From assembly GCA_023254755.1 (NCBI GenBank), contig JALRKU010000103.1, positions 1 through 14,138 on the forward strand: a DNA stretch of 14,138 bases, read 5' to 3'. The number at the start of each line of letters is the position of its first letter. Position 1 is the first letter of the stretch. Below, one piece after another: positions 1 to 6,948 of the stretch. The notes beneath the pieces were generated by a model, which was not told where the DNA came from, searched no databases, and saw nothing but the letters and a program-made list of their open reading frames with translations. Source of the DNA: Aeromicrobium sp. (lineage in GTDB: Bacteria; Actinomycetota; Actinomycetes; Propionibacteriales; Nocardioidaceae). Made by a program: the position numbers and the translations under genes.

Positions 1-2
1 AG

Positions 3-86
3 CGCATCGCTGCTGAGCCGGCACTGCTCGACACGGTTGCCGACACCGCTTTCTGGGACCGGGTCAGGGAACGAGAGCCCGAGTGA
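3..86 (+). CDS. C-terminal end of a small protein, probable antitoxin of the VapC toxin (partial)
   Basis: The open frame enters from the left edge and gives 27 residues ending FWDRVREREPE before a TGA at 84-86. The stop shares bases with the GTG start of the PIN-domain gene (GTGA). This is the usual translational coupling of an antitoxin to its VapC toxin. The charged C-terminus is compatible with many antitoxin families, but too little is visible to choose between Phd/YefM, AbrB or ribbon-helix-helix types. The antitoxin role is inferred only from position and overlap. The DNA-binding N-terminus lies outside the window. Confidence 0.55.
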   Translation, partial: RIAAEPALLDTVADTAFWDRVREREPE

Positions 87-445
87 TCGTGGTCGACGCC
101 AGCGCGGTGGTCGACCGACTGCTGCGCGGCCAGGGCTTCGACGACGACCTGGTGGCACCCGACCTGATGCCGGTCGAGTGCGCCTCGGCGTTCGCCCGAC
201 TCGAGCGCGGGGGACTGCTCGAGCGAGTCCACGCCGACGCGTGCGTCGCGGCTGTCCGCGACCTGCCCGTCACGCTGATGTCGGACCGAACCCTGCTCCC
301 CGCCGCGTGGTCGATGCGGTCGTCGGTGGCGATCGCCGACGCCTTCTACGTGGCCTGTGCTCTGGCCACCGGAGTGCCGCTGCTGACGCACGACCGCCGC
401 CTCGCTCGATCGGCCGAACGTCTTGGCGTGGTGGTTCAGTCCTGA
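83..445 (+). CDS. PIN-domain ribonuclease, VapC-type toxin
   Basis: This 120-aa protein has the length and layout of a single PIN domain. The acidic metal-binding residues can be read directly: D5 in MIVVDAS, E32 in PVECAS, D86 in AIADAFYVA and D104 in LLTHDRRLA. Together they make the D-E-D-D set that holds Mg/Mn for RNA cleavage. VapC toxins of this family cut tRNA or rRNA and are held inactive by a cognate antitoxin. The GTG start is fixed by the canonical MIVVDAS opening and by the 4-base overlap with the upstream stop. The 3' end overlaps the convergent TPR-like gene by 10 bp. The RNA target cannot be deduced. A stand-alone PIN nuclease is possible but less likely given the coupling. Confidence 0.85.
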   Translation: MIVVDASAVVDRLLRGQGFDDDLVAPDLMPVECASAFARLERGGLLERVHADACVAAVRDLPVTLMSDRTLLPAAWSMRSSVAIADAFYVACALATGVPLLTHDRRLARSAERLGVVVQS

Positions 446-1023
446 AGGTCGCGGGGCGCGGACTGCTCGCGGTAGAAGGCCTGCACCTCGAGGGCGGCCT
501 CGTCGTATCGGTCGACCGGCAGATCGAGCGCGCGCCGCACGCGGTACCGGCCGTTGAGACAGCCGGGCGGGAGCTGGTCGAGGTCGTCGGGGTCGACGTC
601 GCGCAGCGGGATGGTGAACCAGCGGTGCGCCTCCTTGAGCCGCCCCTGCTCCTCCAACAGGTCACCGACCCACTCGATGTTGACGGCACCGAGTGATCCA
701 GTGCGGGTCGCGGCCAGCAGTTCGCTGAGCAGCGCCGCCGACGCCTCCTCGTCGCCCGCGGCGAGCTCGACCGACAGCAGGCCCGTGCGCGGGTCGAGCG
801 ACGTGAGCCCGCCGTCGGCGATCGCGTCGCGGTAGGCCTGGCGGGCCTCGTCGAGCTGTCCGTCGAGCGCTAGGTAGTCGGCCAGCTCGCAGGCGAACTC
901 GGCGCGCCCGGTCTCGCCGGGCGCGAGGGAGTCGACCAGTCGCCGGAACGCGGTGCGCCGTTCGGCGCCCTCCAGGGAGAGCGTGATGCGGTCGGCCTCG
1001 TCGCGCACCTCGTCGATGTCCAT
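436..1023 (-). CDS. TPR-like helical-repeat protein of unknown function
   Basis: This 195-aa soluble acidic protein is mostly helical. Two segments fit the tetratricopeptide pattern: residues about 41-72 (ELADYLALDGQLDEARQAYR) and about 114-140 (WVGDLLEEQGRLKEAHRWF). The C-terminal part has the segment NGRYRVRRALDLPVDRYDEAA. There is no signal peptide or membrane helix. The ATG lies 12 bp after the stop of the ADP-ribosylglycohydrolase-phosphatase gene on the same strand, so the two are very probably co-transcribed. TPR folds bind partner proteins, so a scaffold or substrate adaptor for the upstream enzyme is a reasonable but untested idea. The end overlaps the convergent vapC by 10 bp, so little room is left for a terminator. 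Confidence 0.75.
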   Translation of the reverse strand: MDIDEVRDEADRITLSLEGAERRTAFRRLVDSLAPGETGRAEFACELADYLALDGQLDEARQAYRDAIADGGLTSLDPRTGLLSVELAAGDEEASAALLSELLAATRTGSLGAVNIEWVGDLLEEQGRLKEAHRWFTIPLRDVDPDDLDQLPPGCLNGRYRVRRALDLPVDRYDEAALEVQAFYREQSAPRDLQD

Positions 1024-1035
1024 GGGACGACTCTG

Positions 1036-2481
1036 TCAGGTCGGCTCGACGGCTGCTGCGGTCGTCCACAGCAGACCGCGCCCGCGGGCGTCCGGCAGCA
1101 CGGCGAGCAGCTCTGCAGCGGCCTGCTCGGCCGGGACGCCGAGCAGACGGCTGTACGCGATCGCAGCAGACGGCGTGCGGTTCTGTGCCGCGACGCAGTG
1201 CAGGAACACCGTCTTGCCGTCGGCACGGAATCGCTGCACCTGGGCGGCGACATCGGCGAGCACGTGGGCCAGGTGGGGGTTCTCGGCAGGGTCCTCGGTG
1301 TCGACCAGGCGCACCTCGACGTGGTCGATCGGCTCCACCCCGGGCGGAGCCACGTCGTCGGCACCGATCCGGCACAGCGAGATCACGGCGTCGCACCCGT
1401 GCGGGGGAGACGTGACGGTGCCGAGGAGCACGCCGGCGTCGTGCGGGTGCGGAACCAGCGTCGGCGGTGCAGATCGGTAGGCGTGGCTGTCCAGGTGGGG
1501 AGCGTCGGGCCAGCCGTCGCCGTCGATGCGTCCGCGGTTGAGCGTGCGAAGCGACAGCGCCACGAGTCCCCGAGCGCGGTGTCCGCCGTACCCGTGGACC
1601 CGGCGAGACCAGTCCAGCGGGACGGCCGACCAGCCCCAGCGCGCACCGAGCAGGCCGCCGGCGATCGCGGCGACGGTGTCGGTGTCGTCGCCGGTGCGCA
1701 CGGCGTTGGCGAGTGCAGCAGCGAAGTGGCTGGCGGGATCGTCGGACGGCACCGGGGTCCAGGTGATGGCCGCCCAAGCTGCCTGCAGCGCCCACACCGT
1801 GTAGCCGTTGCGGTCGAACCGGCGCGGGTCGACGCCGGTGGCCTCGTCGATCCACTGTCGCCACCGTTCGCGGCGGGACTCCGGCACGAGGTCGAGCCCG
1901 CCGAGCAGGTCCAGCTCGCCGGTCGTGACCGCGACCCGCACGGCCTCGGTCCACAGCACGCACGAGTCGAGGCCGAGCGGGTCGGCGTGGGTCAGCATCG
2001 CGACCGACCGGGCTGCCGCGGCGGTGGCGTCGCGGTCGCGGACCCGGCTCAGTGCGACGATCGCGGTGCGCATCAGTGCGCCGTTGCCGACGCGACCGGG
2101 CTGGGCCATGGCCAGTGCCTGCGACGCCTCGCGCATCCGTGTGCCGACCGGACCCGTGCCATGGCGGGTCTCGGCGAACACGGCTCGGGTCTGGGTGCCG
2201 ACGTCCTTGGCCCCGGCCGCCCAGTCGAGGAATCGCTGCGCGATCTGGTCCAGCGCGTCGGCGGAGGTGAGGTCCGCGCCCGAGCGGGCGACCTCGGCGA
2301 TGCAGACCGCCATCGCCGTGTCGTCGCTGTACTCGCCGGGCGCGAACCCGAACGGCCCGCCGCCGGCCATGCGCGGTTCGAACGCGTCGTCGAGGGCCGG
2401 GCCGAACTCGTAGGGCACGCCGAGTGCGTCGCCGCACGCCTGACCCAGCAGCACGCCTGCCGCTCGATCTGCCTGGGTCAT
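1036..2481 (-). CDS. ADP-ribosylglycohydrolase fused to a C-terminal cysteine phosphatase (HCX5R) domain
   Basis: The 481-aa protein has two parts. Residues about 1-310 are an ADP-ribosylglycohydrolase (DraG/ARH family). Its dinuclear-metal motifs are SDDT at 52-55, GRVGNGALMR at 129-138, THADP at 164-168 and GDDTDT at 264-269. Residues about 335-481 form a separate domain with HCVAAQNR at 428-435, the CX5R loop of tyrosine/dual-specificity phosphatases, with C429 and R435. D394 or D397 sits about 32-35 residues earlier, where the general acid is expected. The family removes ADP-ribose from proteins, nucleic acids or small ADP-ribosyl compounds. The second domain suggests coupled removal of a phosphate, but its substrate is unknown. 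I chose ATG 2481 because GAAGG lies 11 nt upstream. The GTG at 2493 overlaps that Shine-Dalgarno. It is probably co-transcribed with the TPR-like gene downstream. Confidence 0.88.
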   Translation of the reverse strand: MTQADRAAGVLLGQACGDALGVPYEFGPALDDAFEPRMAGGGPFGFAPGEYSDDTAMAVCIAEVARSGADLTSADALDQIAQRFLDWAAGAKDVGTQTRAVFAETRHGTGPVGTRMREASQALAMAQPGRVGNGALMRTAIVALSRVRDRDATAAAARSVAMLTHADPLGLDSCVLWTEAVRVAVTTGELDLLGGLDLVPESRRERWRQWIDEATGVDPRRFDRNGYTVWALQAAWAAITWTPVPSDDPASHFAAALANAVRTGDDTDTVAAIAGGLLGARWGWSAVPLDWSRRVHGYGGHRARGLVALSLRTLNRGRIDGDGWPDAPHLDSHAYRSAPPTLVPHPHDAGVLLGTVTSPPHGCDAVISLCRIGADDVAPPGVEPIDHVEVRLVDTEDPAENPHLAHVLADVAAQVQRFRADGKTVFLHCVAAQNRTPSAAIAYSRLLGVPAEQAAAELLAVLPDARGRGLLWTTAAAVEPT

Positions 2482-2508
2482 GAGCACCACCACCTTCGTG
2501 TCACTCTG

Positions 2509-2514
2509 ACCATA
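2509..2514 (-). promoter_or_regulatory. -10 box of the ADP-ribosylglycohydrolase gene
   Basis: On the minus strand the hexamer reads TATGGT, a TANNNT actinobacterial -10. Transcription would begin around 2502, giving a leader of about 20 nt with the GAAGG ribosome-binding site. No convincing -35 is seen, and the region upstream runs into the end of the zinc-ribbon gene. It suggests the enzyme gene can be transcribed separately from the membrane-protein pair upstream. Confidence 0.4.
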
Positions 2515-2535
2515 ACGCGTCGGTCCGACAGAACC

Positions 2536-3120
2536 TCAGCTGCCGAGCTTCCAGCTGATCTCGCCGGACGACCAGTCAGCCGTTCCTGCGTAGGAGTAGC
2601 CGGAGACCGTGTCGTCCTTGTTCTCCTTGTTGACCGCGATGCACTCGAACGTCCCGGTCAGGGCGGTGAGGTCGTCGGTCGAGCCGCCGACCGCGGTGCA
2701 GCTGGAGTACTTGATCGGGCCCTCGAGGAGGTCCTGGCGCACCAGCTTGCGGGCGTGCTTCGTGATGTTCTTCTCGAGTTGGTCGACGGTCTCGGCCCGC
2801 AGGTCTCGCTCCAGGTCGTCGGCCTCCTCCTGCGCGGCGGCCTCACGGTCGGCGGCTTCCTGCGCAGCCTGCGCCTCGGCCACCGCGACGCGATCGCGCT
2901 CGTCCGCGTCGCGTTGTGCCTTCACCAGCACCGCGCCCGCTCCGGCGCCCGCGACCACCAGGACCGCGACGACGCCGAGCACCAGCCGGCGCGACGGCCT
3001 GCGGGACCGCACGAATGCGGTGCCGCAGGCCGGGCACGTGTCGCCCGTCGTGGTGCTCTGCGCGCTGCACCGGCGGCAGACCCGCGTGTAGGACGGGCTG
3101 CCGCCCTCGACGTCGCTCAT
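2536..3120 (-). CDS. Zinc-ribbon, single-pass membrane protein with coiled coil and extracytoplasmic domain
   Basis: The 194-aa protein starts with a zinc ribbon (C15/C18 in CRRC and C29/C32 in CPAC), followed by basic residues and one membrane helix at about 45-66. A strongly charged Ala/Glu/Arg-rich coiled coil follows at about 67-125. The C-terminal domain of about 65 residues has two cysteines (C141, C160) that could form a disulfide outside the cell. The topology should be N-terminus inside. The ATG shares a base with the stop of the upstream DUF2510 gene (TGATG), so translation is coupled and the two proteins probably act together. No enzymatic motif is seen. The C-terminal domain faintly recalls small actinobacterial Cys-pair lipoprotein domains, but the cysteine spacing (19) differs from the DUF4333-like protein in this window (14). 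Confidence 0.75.
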   Translation of the reverse strand: MSDVEGGSPSYTRVCRRCSAQSTTTGDTCPACGTAFVRSRRPSRRLVLGVVAVLVVAGAGAGAVLVKAQRDADERDRVAVAEAQAAQEAADREAAAQEEADDLERDLRAETVDQLEKNITKHARKLVRQDLLEGPIKYSSCTAVGGSTDDLTALTGTFECIAVNKENKDDTVSGYSYAGTADWSSGEISWKLGS

Positions 3121-3713
3121 CAGAACGTGTCGTTGATCGTGATGGCGTCGTACGACGTCGGCATCTTGTCGGTACTGCCGCAGTCCACCGTGGTCGTCTG
3201 ACCGACCGGGATCTGCTCGGTCGTGCAGTCGACGAGCGCGAGCACCTCGGTGCCCTTCATGAATTTGATCTCGACGAGCGCGCCGTCCTTCTCGTCACGG
3301 TTGTTCGTGACCTTGAGGCCGGTGATCTCGACGTCGCCGAGCACGTCCTCGCCGATCTTCCAGCCCTTGGCGTAGTCGAAGCCGAGCACGCTGAACGCCT
3401 TGCCCTCGGTGATCTCGAGCGGGTTGTCCGGACCGCCCGGCTGGGCGTCCTTGTCCTCCTCGGCCTGGATCGCCTTGTCCGCCTCGTTGATCGCGCCGCC
3501 GACGAGGGCGGTGCAGCCGACGAACAGCAGCGCCATGCCGATGAACACGCCGATCAGCACGTTGCGCACGGTGTGCTTCTTCTTCGGCGGCTGCGGGGCC
3601 GGCGGCGTGTGGTCGGTCCAGGCGCTGCCGTCCCAGTAGCGCAGGTTCCCCGACGGGTCGGGGTAGAAGCCGGCGGGCGCGGAGGCGCCGGCGGGCGTGG
3701 TGTTCTCGGTCAT
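3120..3713 (-). CDS. DUF2510-domain single-pass membrane protein
   Basis: The 197-aa protein carries a DUF2510 motif at residues about 14-36 (GFYPDPSGNLRYWDGSAWTD), a short tryptophan-rich cytoplasmic module typical of Actinobacteria. A Pro/Lys-rich linker and one membrane helix at about 50-75 follow. The last 120 residues are polar, mostly beta-like, with C163 and C178 as a possible disulfide outside the cell. The function of DUF2510 proteins is not known, though they are usually membrane-anchored. The start is supported by GAGGGG about 6 nt before the ATG. It is the first gene of the leftward group and is coupled by TGATG to the zinc-ribbon membrane protein, which has the same topology with a different cytoplasmic head. 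Confidence 0.8.
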   Translation of the reverse strand: MTENTTPAGASAPAGFYPDPSGNLRYWDGSAWTDHTPPAPQPPKKKHTVRNVLIGVFIGMALLFVGCTALVGGAINEADKAIQAEEDKDAQPGGPDNPLEITEGKAFSVLGFDYAKGWKIGEDVLGDVEITGLKVTNNRDEKDGALVEIKFMKGTEVLALVDCTTEQIPVGQTTTVDCGSTDKMPTSYDAITINDTF

Positions 3714-3933
3714 GGGGTTCCCCTCTGGCTCGACCCTGTGCCGAGCGCGAGAGTGATCCTGCGGGCGACGGCCGACGAAAATCCCCGAATCGCGGTGCGG
3801 CGCGCAGACCTGGCTCCTTCGAGCCAGTCATCTGGCCCGGTCGAGCCGCGGGTTCACGATGTGGTCGGGCGGGTACGCCACGGGGCGGACGTGATGTGCT
3901 GGAGCGTCCACATCTTTCGGGGGAAGGAACCTC
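3714..3933. other. Divergent intergenic region with a perfect 7-bp hairpin
   Basis: This 220-bp gap separates the leftward DUF2510 gene from the rightward symporter gene and must hold both promoters. It contains the perfect inverted repeat CTGGCTC-CTTC-GAGCCAG at 3810-3827. The only clear translation signal for the symporter is GGGGGAAGGA at about 3919-3928. I could not assign -35/-10 pairs with confidence and found no open frame or tRNA. Confidence 0.5.
3810..3827. repeat. Perfect inverted repeat, 7-bp arms with CTTC loop
   Basis: Arms CTGGCTC (3810-3816) and GAGCCAG (3821-3827) surround CTTC. No gene ends nearby and no T-run follows, so a transcription terminator is unlikely. A protein-binding dyad between two divergent genes, or a hairpin in the leader of the symporter mRNA, are both possible. 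Confidence 0.45.
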
Positions 3934-5256
3934 GTGGCCACTTCGACGACGCCCAAGACGTTCACCCAGCGGTTCCCGTTCTGGGCCCAGATCTTCGCTG
4001 GGCTGGCGCTCGGTCTGGTGCTGGGGCTGATCGCGCGACGGTACGAGCTCGACCGCCTCACGGAGGCGCTCGACATCGTCGGGTCGAGCTTCGTGTCGCT
4101 GCTGCGCACCATCGTCGTGCCGCTGGTGTTCCTGGCGATCGTGGTCAGCGTCGCACGGCTGCGCGAGGTCGCGAACGCGGCGCGCCTGGCGGTGCAGACG
4201 CTGATCTGGTTCGCGATCACCGCGGCGATCGCGGTCGTCATCGGCATCACGATCGGTCTGGTCACCGATCCCGGTCTGAACACGAGCGTCGACGCGGGGC
4301 AGGCCGCGGACCCGGGGACGTCGGGGTCGTGGATCGACTTCCTGCAGGGCATCGTGCCCAGCAACATCCTGGGCCTGTCCGGTTACGACAACGGCGACGG
4401 CTCGATCGGCATCGACTTCAACGTTCTGCAGATCGTGGTCATCGCCCTGCTCGTCGGCGCCGCGGTGCTCAAGACCGGCGCGAAGGCCGAGCCCTTCGTG
4501 GCGTTCGCCGAGTCGTTCCTCGCCGTGATCCAGACGGTGCTGTGGTGGATCATCCGGCTGTCGCCGATCGGCACGCTCGGCCTGATCGGCGCGGCCGTCG
4601 CCACCTACGGCTGGGACCTGCTCGGGCCGCTCGCGGTGTTCACGATCGACGTCTACGTCGGCTGCGCGATCGTGCTGCTGGTCGTCTACCCGGTGCTGCT
4701 GAAGCTGCACGGCTTGAGCCCGGTCAAGTTCTTCTCGGGCGCGTGGCCGGCGCTGCAGCTGGCTTTCGTGTCGCGCAGCTCGGTCGGCACGATGCCGCTC
4801 ACGCAGTACGTCACGGTGCGCAACCTCGGCGTCTCGCGCGACTACGCGTCGTTCGCGGTGCCGCTCGGCGCCACGACGAAGATGGACGGCTGCGCCGCGA
4901 TCTACCCGTCGCTCGCCGCGATCTTCGTGGCGCAGTTCTTCGGCGTCGACCTGAGCCTGACCGACTACCTGCTCATCGCGTTCGTCTCGGTCGTCGGCTC
5001 TGCCGCGACGGCGGGACTGACCGGCGCGGTCGTGATGCTGACGCTCACGCTGTCGACCCTCGGCCTGCCACTGGAGGGCGTCGGTCTGCTCCTCGCGATC
5101 GACCCCGTGCTCGACATGATGCGCACCATGACGAACGTCGCGGGCCAGGCGCTGGTGCCGACGATCGTGGCGCAGCGCGAGGGACTGCTCGACCACGCGG
5201 CGTACGAGGGGGAGCGGGCGTCGGACCCGATCGGGGAGCTCGCCGACGTGTCCTGA
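3934..5256 (+). CDS. Dicarboxylate/acidic amino acid:cation symporter (DAACS family)
   Basis: The 440-aa integral membrane protein has the full length and landmarks of the GltP/DctA/GltPh family. The serine-rich HP1 tip reads SRSSVGTMP at 280-288, KMDG at 316-319 is the TM7 motif, HP2 contains GSAATAGLTGA from 355, and TM8 carries DMMRT at 394-398. D394 and R397 correspond to the residues that bind the amino group and side-chain carboxylate of aspartate in GltPh. An acidic substrate is therefore likely. N401 is kept, but position 405, the sodium-ligand aspartate of GltPh, is glutamine. Coupling may therefore differ, for example to protons. The GTG start is preceded by GGGGGAAGGA at proper spacing. 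It appears to be a single-gene unit. Confidence 0.92.
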   Translation: MATSTTPKTFTQRFPFWAQIFAGLALGLVLGLIARRYELDRLTEALDIVGSSFVSLLRTIVVPLVFLAIVVSVARLREVANAARLAVQTLIWFAITAAIAVVIGITIGLVTDPGLNTSVDAGQAADPGTSGSWIDFLQGIVPSNILGLSGYDNGDGSIGIDFNVLQIVVIALLVGAAVLKTGAKAEPFVAFAESFLAVIQTVLWWIIRLSPIGTLGLIGAAVATYGWDLLGPLAVFTIDVYVGCAIVLLVVYPVLLKLHGLSPVKFFSGAWPALQLAFVSRSSVGTMPLTQYVTVRNLGVSRDYASFAVPLGATTKMDGCAAIYPSLAAIFVAQFFGVDLSLTDYLLIAFVSVVGSAATAGLTGAVVMLTLTLSTLGLPLEGVGLLLAIDPVLDMMRTMTNVAGQALVPTIVAQREGLLDHAAYEGERASDPIGELADVS

Positions 5257-5344
5257 CCTCCCGATCCGGGGCGAAGTATCCGCAGATCGACGACCTCGTC
5301 AACGACCGACACGCATGTGGTTCCTGTGAATCGTGATACTTCTG

Positions 5345-5373
5345 TGGCCATCGGTGCGGAAGACAACTAGATT
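5345..5373 (+). promoter_or_regulatory. Promoter of the NlpC/P60 gene (leaderless)
   Basis: The -10 box TAGATT (5368-5373) lies 6 nt before the GTG start at 5380. A 4-of-6 match to the -35 consensus, TGGCCA (5345-5350), sits 17 bp upstream of it. With normal promoter geometry the first transcribed base is at or next to the start codon, and no Shine-Dalgarno is present. Just upstream, GTGAATCGTGATAC (5326-5339) carries two GTGA steps 7 bp apart that could be part of a regulator site. Confidence 0.55.
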
Positions 5374-5379
5374 CAGCGC

Positions 5380-6588
5380 GTGGACAGGTCTCGGGTGTCG
5401 CGTCGCGCGGCCGTCGTCGTGGCGGCGGCGTCGGTGCTGCCGGCGCTGCTGGCGGTCAGCAGCGCGTCGGCCGACGACCCCACGGCCGCCGAGTTGGAGT
5501 CGCGGATCGTCGCGACCCGTCAGCAGCTCAACGGCCTCTATGCGCAGGCCGCCGCCGCCAACGAGCGAGTCAACGGCGCGACTCTGCAGCTGCAGGAGGC
5601 CGAGGCCCAGCTGAAGCGGAACCGGTCGGTCGAGGCCAAGGCGTCGAGCAGCTATGACCAGCAGCGCTCGGTCGTCGAGGCGATGACCGTCGAGCAGCAG
5701 CTCAACGGGTCGACCAGTCAGGCGAAGCTGTCGGTGCTGCAGGGCGCCGAGCCGGCTCAGGTGCTCGAGGACGTCACGAGTCTGTCGGCGATCGACGAGG
5801 CGATGACGGCCCAGCTCGACACCCTCGACGCCAGCCGCACCGTGCTCGACTCCGCGACGCGCGCGGTCGAGGCCGACGTGCGGCAGCGGCGCGACGCGCT
5901 GGCCGACCGCAAGAGCGCGCGTGGTCAGATCGACGACGCGATCGCGCAGGCCGAGTCGCTCGCGGACCAGATGGCCGCCGAGCGCGACGGTCTGGTCCGC
6001 CAGCTCGCCCGTGCACAGAACACGTCGCTCGCCGAGGCCAGCGACCGCATCGACCAGATCGACGAGCAGGTCGACCAGTCCGGACCCACCGTGCCCGGAG
6101 GCGGCGGAGGCGGCACGACCCAGCCGACCACGCCCACGGCGCCCGCACCGACGACGCAACCCACGCCCAAGCCGACGCCGACCCCCACCGCTCCGCCCGC
6201 GACCGACCCGCCGCCTGCGTCCAGCTCGGCGGTCGAGAAGGCCATCGCGTACGCGAAGGCGCAGCTGGGCGAGAAGTACGCGTGGGGTGGCGCCGGCCCG
6301 TCGTCGTGGGACTGCTCGGGCCTGACGATGCGCGCCTGGCAGTCCGCCGGCGTGAGCCTGTCGCACTACGCGCCGTCGCAGTACACCGCCACCAAGAAGG
6401 TCAGCGTCGGCACGATCAAGCGCGGCGACCTGCTGTTCTGGAGCAACGGCAGCGCCTCGTCGATCTACCACGTCGCGATCTACCTCGGTGGCGGCCAGAT
6501 GATCCACGCCCCGCGGCCCGGCCGCACGGTCGAGATCGTCCCGGTGTCGTACTGGATCAAGCCCGACCTGGCGTCGCGTCCGGGCTGA
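5380..6588 (+). CDS. Secreted NlpC/P60 peptidoglycan endopeptidase
   Basis: The 402-aa protein begins with an export signal (RRAAVVVAAASVLPALLA, probable cleavage after ASA at about 31). Residues about 33-232 form a long Gln/Glu/Ala-rich coiled coil. A flexible Gly then Pro/Thr linker (about 235-280, with PTPKPTPTPT) leads to an NlpC/P60 domain from about 283. The catalytic set is C312 in DCSG, H364 in YHVAIYLG and H376 in MIHAPRP. This layout matches actinobacterial RipA/RipC-like hydrolases that cut between D-Glu and diaminopimelate in peptidoglycan stems and help daughter-cell separation. The coiled coil commonly restrains such enzymes or docks them to an FtsEX-type partner, none of which is in the window. 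The GTG start appears leaderless. Confidence 0.92.
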   Translation: MDRSRVSRRAAVVVAAASVLPALLAVSSASADDPTAAELESRIVATRQQLNGLYAQAAAANERVNGATLQLQEAEAQLKRNRSVEAKASSSYDQQRSVVEAMTVEQQLNGSTSQAKLSVLQGAEPAQVLEDVTSLSAIDEAMTAQLDTLDASRTVLDSATRAVEADVRQRRDALADRKSARGQIDDAIAQAESLADQMAAERDGLVRQLARAQNTSLAEASDRIDQIDEQVDQSGPTVPGGGGGGTTQPTTPTAPAPTTQPTPKPTPTPTAPPATDPPPASSSAVEKAIAYAKAQLGEKYAWGGAGPSSWDCSGLTMRAWQSAGVSLSHYAPSQYTATKKVSVGTIKRGDLLFWSNGSASSIYHVAIYLGGGQMIHAPRPGRTVEIVPVSYWIKPDLASRPG

Positions 6589-6610
6589 CGAGTCGTTGTG
6601 CCGTCGCCGC

Positions 6611-6616
6611 TATCCT
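6611..6616 (+). promoter_or_regulatory. -10 box before the 95-aa gene
   Basis: TATCCT fits TANNNT and lies between short inverted arms CGCCG (6605-6609) and CGGCG (6617-6621). A transcript from about 6623 would have a leader of about 38 nt containing the Shine-Dalgarno AGAGGTG. No good -35 was found at 16-19 bp. Confidence 0.35.
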
Positions 6617-6660
6617 CGGCGAGCGGGCGCAGAGTGAGCGCCACCGACGAGAGGTGACCG

Positions 6661-6948
6661 ATGGCCGACTTCCAGGTCGAGTTCGACTCCGACACCGAGA
6701 CCACCAAGCAGACCCTCACGAAGCTCATCAGCGACATCGGCGAGCTGCGGTGGACCGGCGACGCGGGCACCTTCGCCGGCAGCGGCTTCGCGAGCGGGGT
6801 CAAGGGCGACGTCAGCGTGGCACCTCAGGGCGACGGCAGCCTCGTGCACTTCGGCTACTCGCTGCCGTTCAAGCTCAAGATGCTCGGCGGGAAGGTCGAC
6901 TCCGAGATCCGCAAGGCGCTGGAGAAGAAGGGCGGACGCGTCGTCTGA
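6661..6948 (+). CDS. Small conserved-looking protein, weakly like polyhydroxyalkanoate-system (PHA_gran_rgn) proteins
   Basis: The 95-aa cytoplasmic protein opens MADFQVEFDSDTE and ends with a basic helix, EIRKALEKKGGRVV. The predicted pattern is helix, then beta strands (LRWTGDAGTF, GVKGDVSVAP, GSLVHFGYSLPFKL), then helix. This order, the central W-x-G-D and the Phe-rich strand followed by a terminal helix resemble the polyhydroxyalkanoic acid system protein family and SRPBCC-like small proteins. The resemblance is from memory and weak. AGAGGTG 4 nt before the ATG supports the start. It stands alone, with its own -10 box at 6611. No polyhydroxyalkanoate genes are nearby, so function is open. 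Confidence 0.7.
   Translation: MADFQVEFDSDTETTKQTLTKLISDIGELRWTGDAGTFAGSGFASGVKGDVSVAPQGDGSLVHFGYSLPFKLKMLGGKVDSEIRKALEKKGGRVV

Noticed and set aside
1036..2481. DarTG-like toxin-antitoxin assignment for the ADP-ribosylglycohydrolase
   Set aside because: No DarT-type ADP-ribosyltransferase or macrodomain is present. The only toxin nearby is the convergent PIN nuclease, which has its own upstream partner.
2482..2493. GTG at 2493 as start of the ADP-ribosylglycohydrolase
   Set aside because: It overlaps the GAAGG Shine-Dalgarno that serves ATG 2481, and the family domain begins just after that ATG.
1198..3201. Very long plus-strand open frame over the leftward gene group
   Set aside because: It is a GC-skew shadow without recognisable domains. 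The minus-strand genes carry clear motifs and coupled starts.
5257..5379. c-di-AMP (ydaO) riboswitch before the NlpC/P60 gene
   Set aside because: Such riboswitches do precede cell-wall hydrolase genes in Actinobacteria. Here the gap is only 123 bp and the -10 box abuts the start codon, so there is no leader RNA to hold one.
6112..6222. Pro/Thr codon repeats in the NlpC/P60 gene as a DNA repeat or array
   Set aside because: They encode the flexible linker of the secreted protein and show no regular DNA unit.
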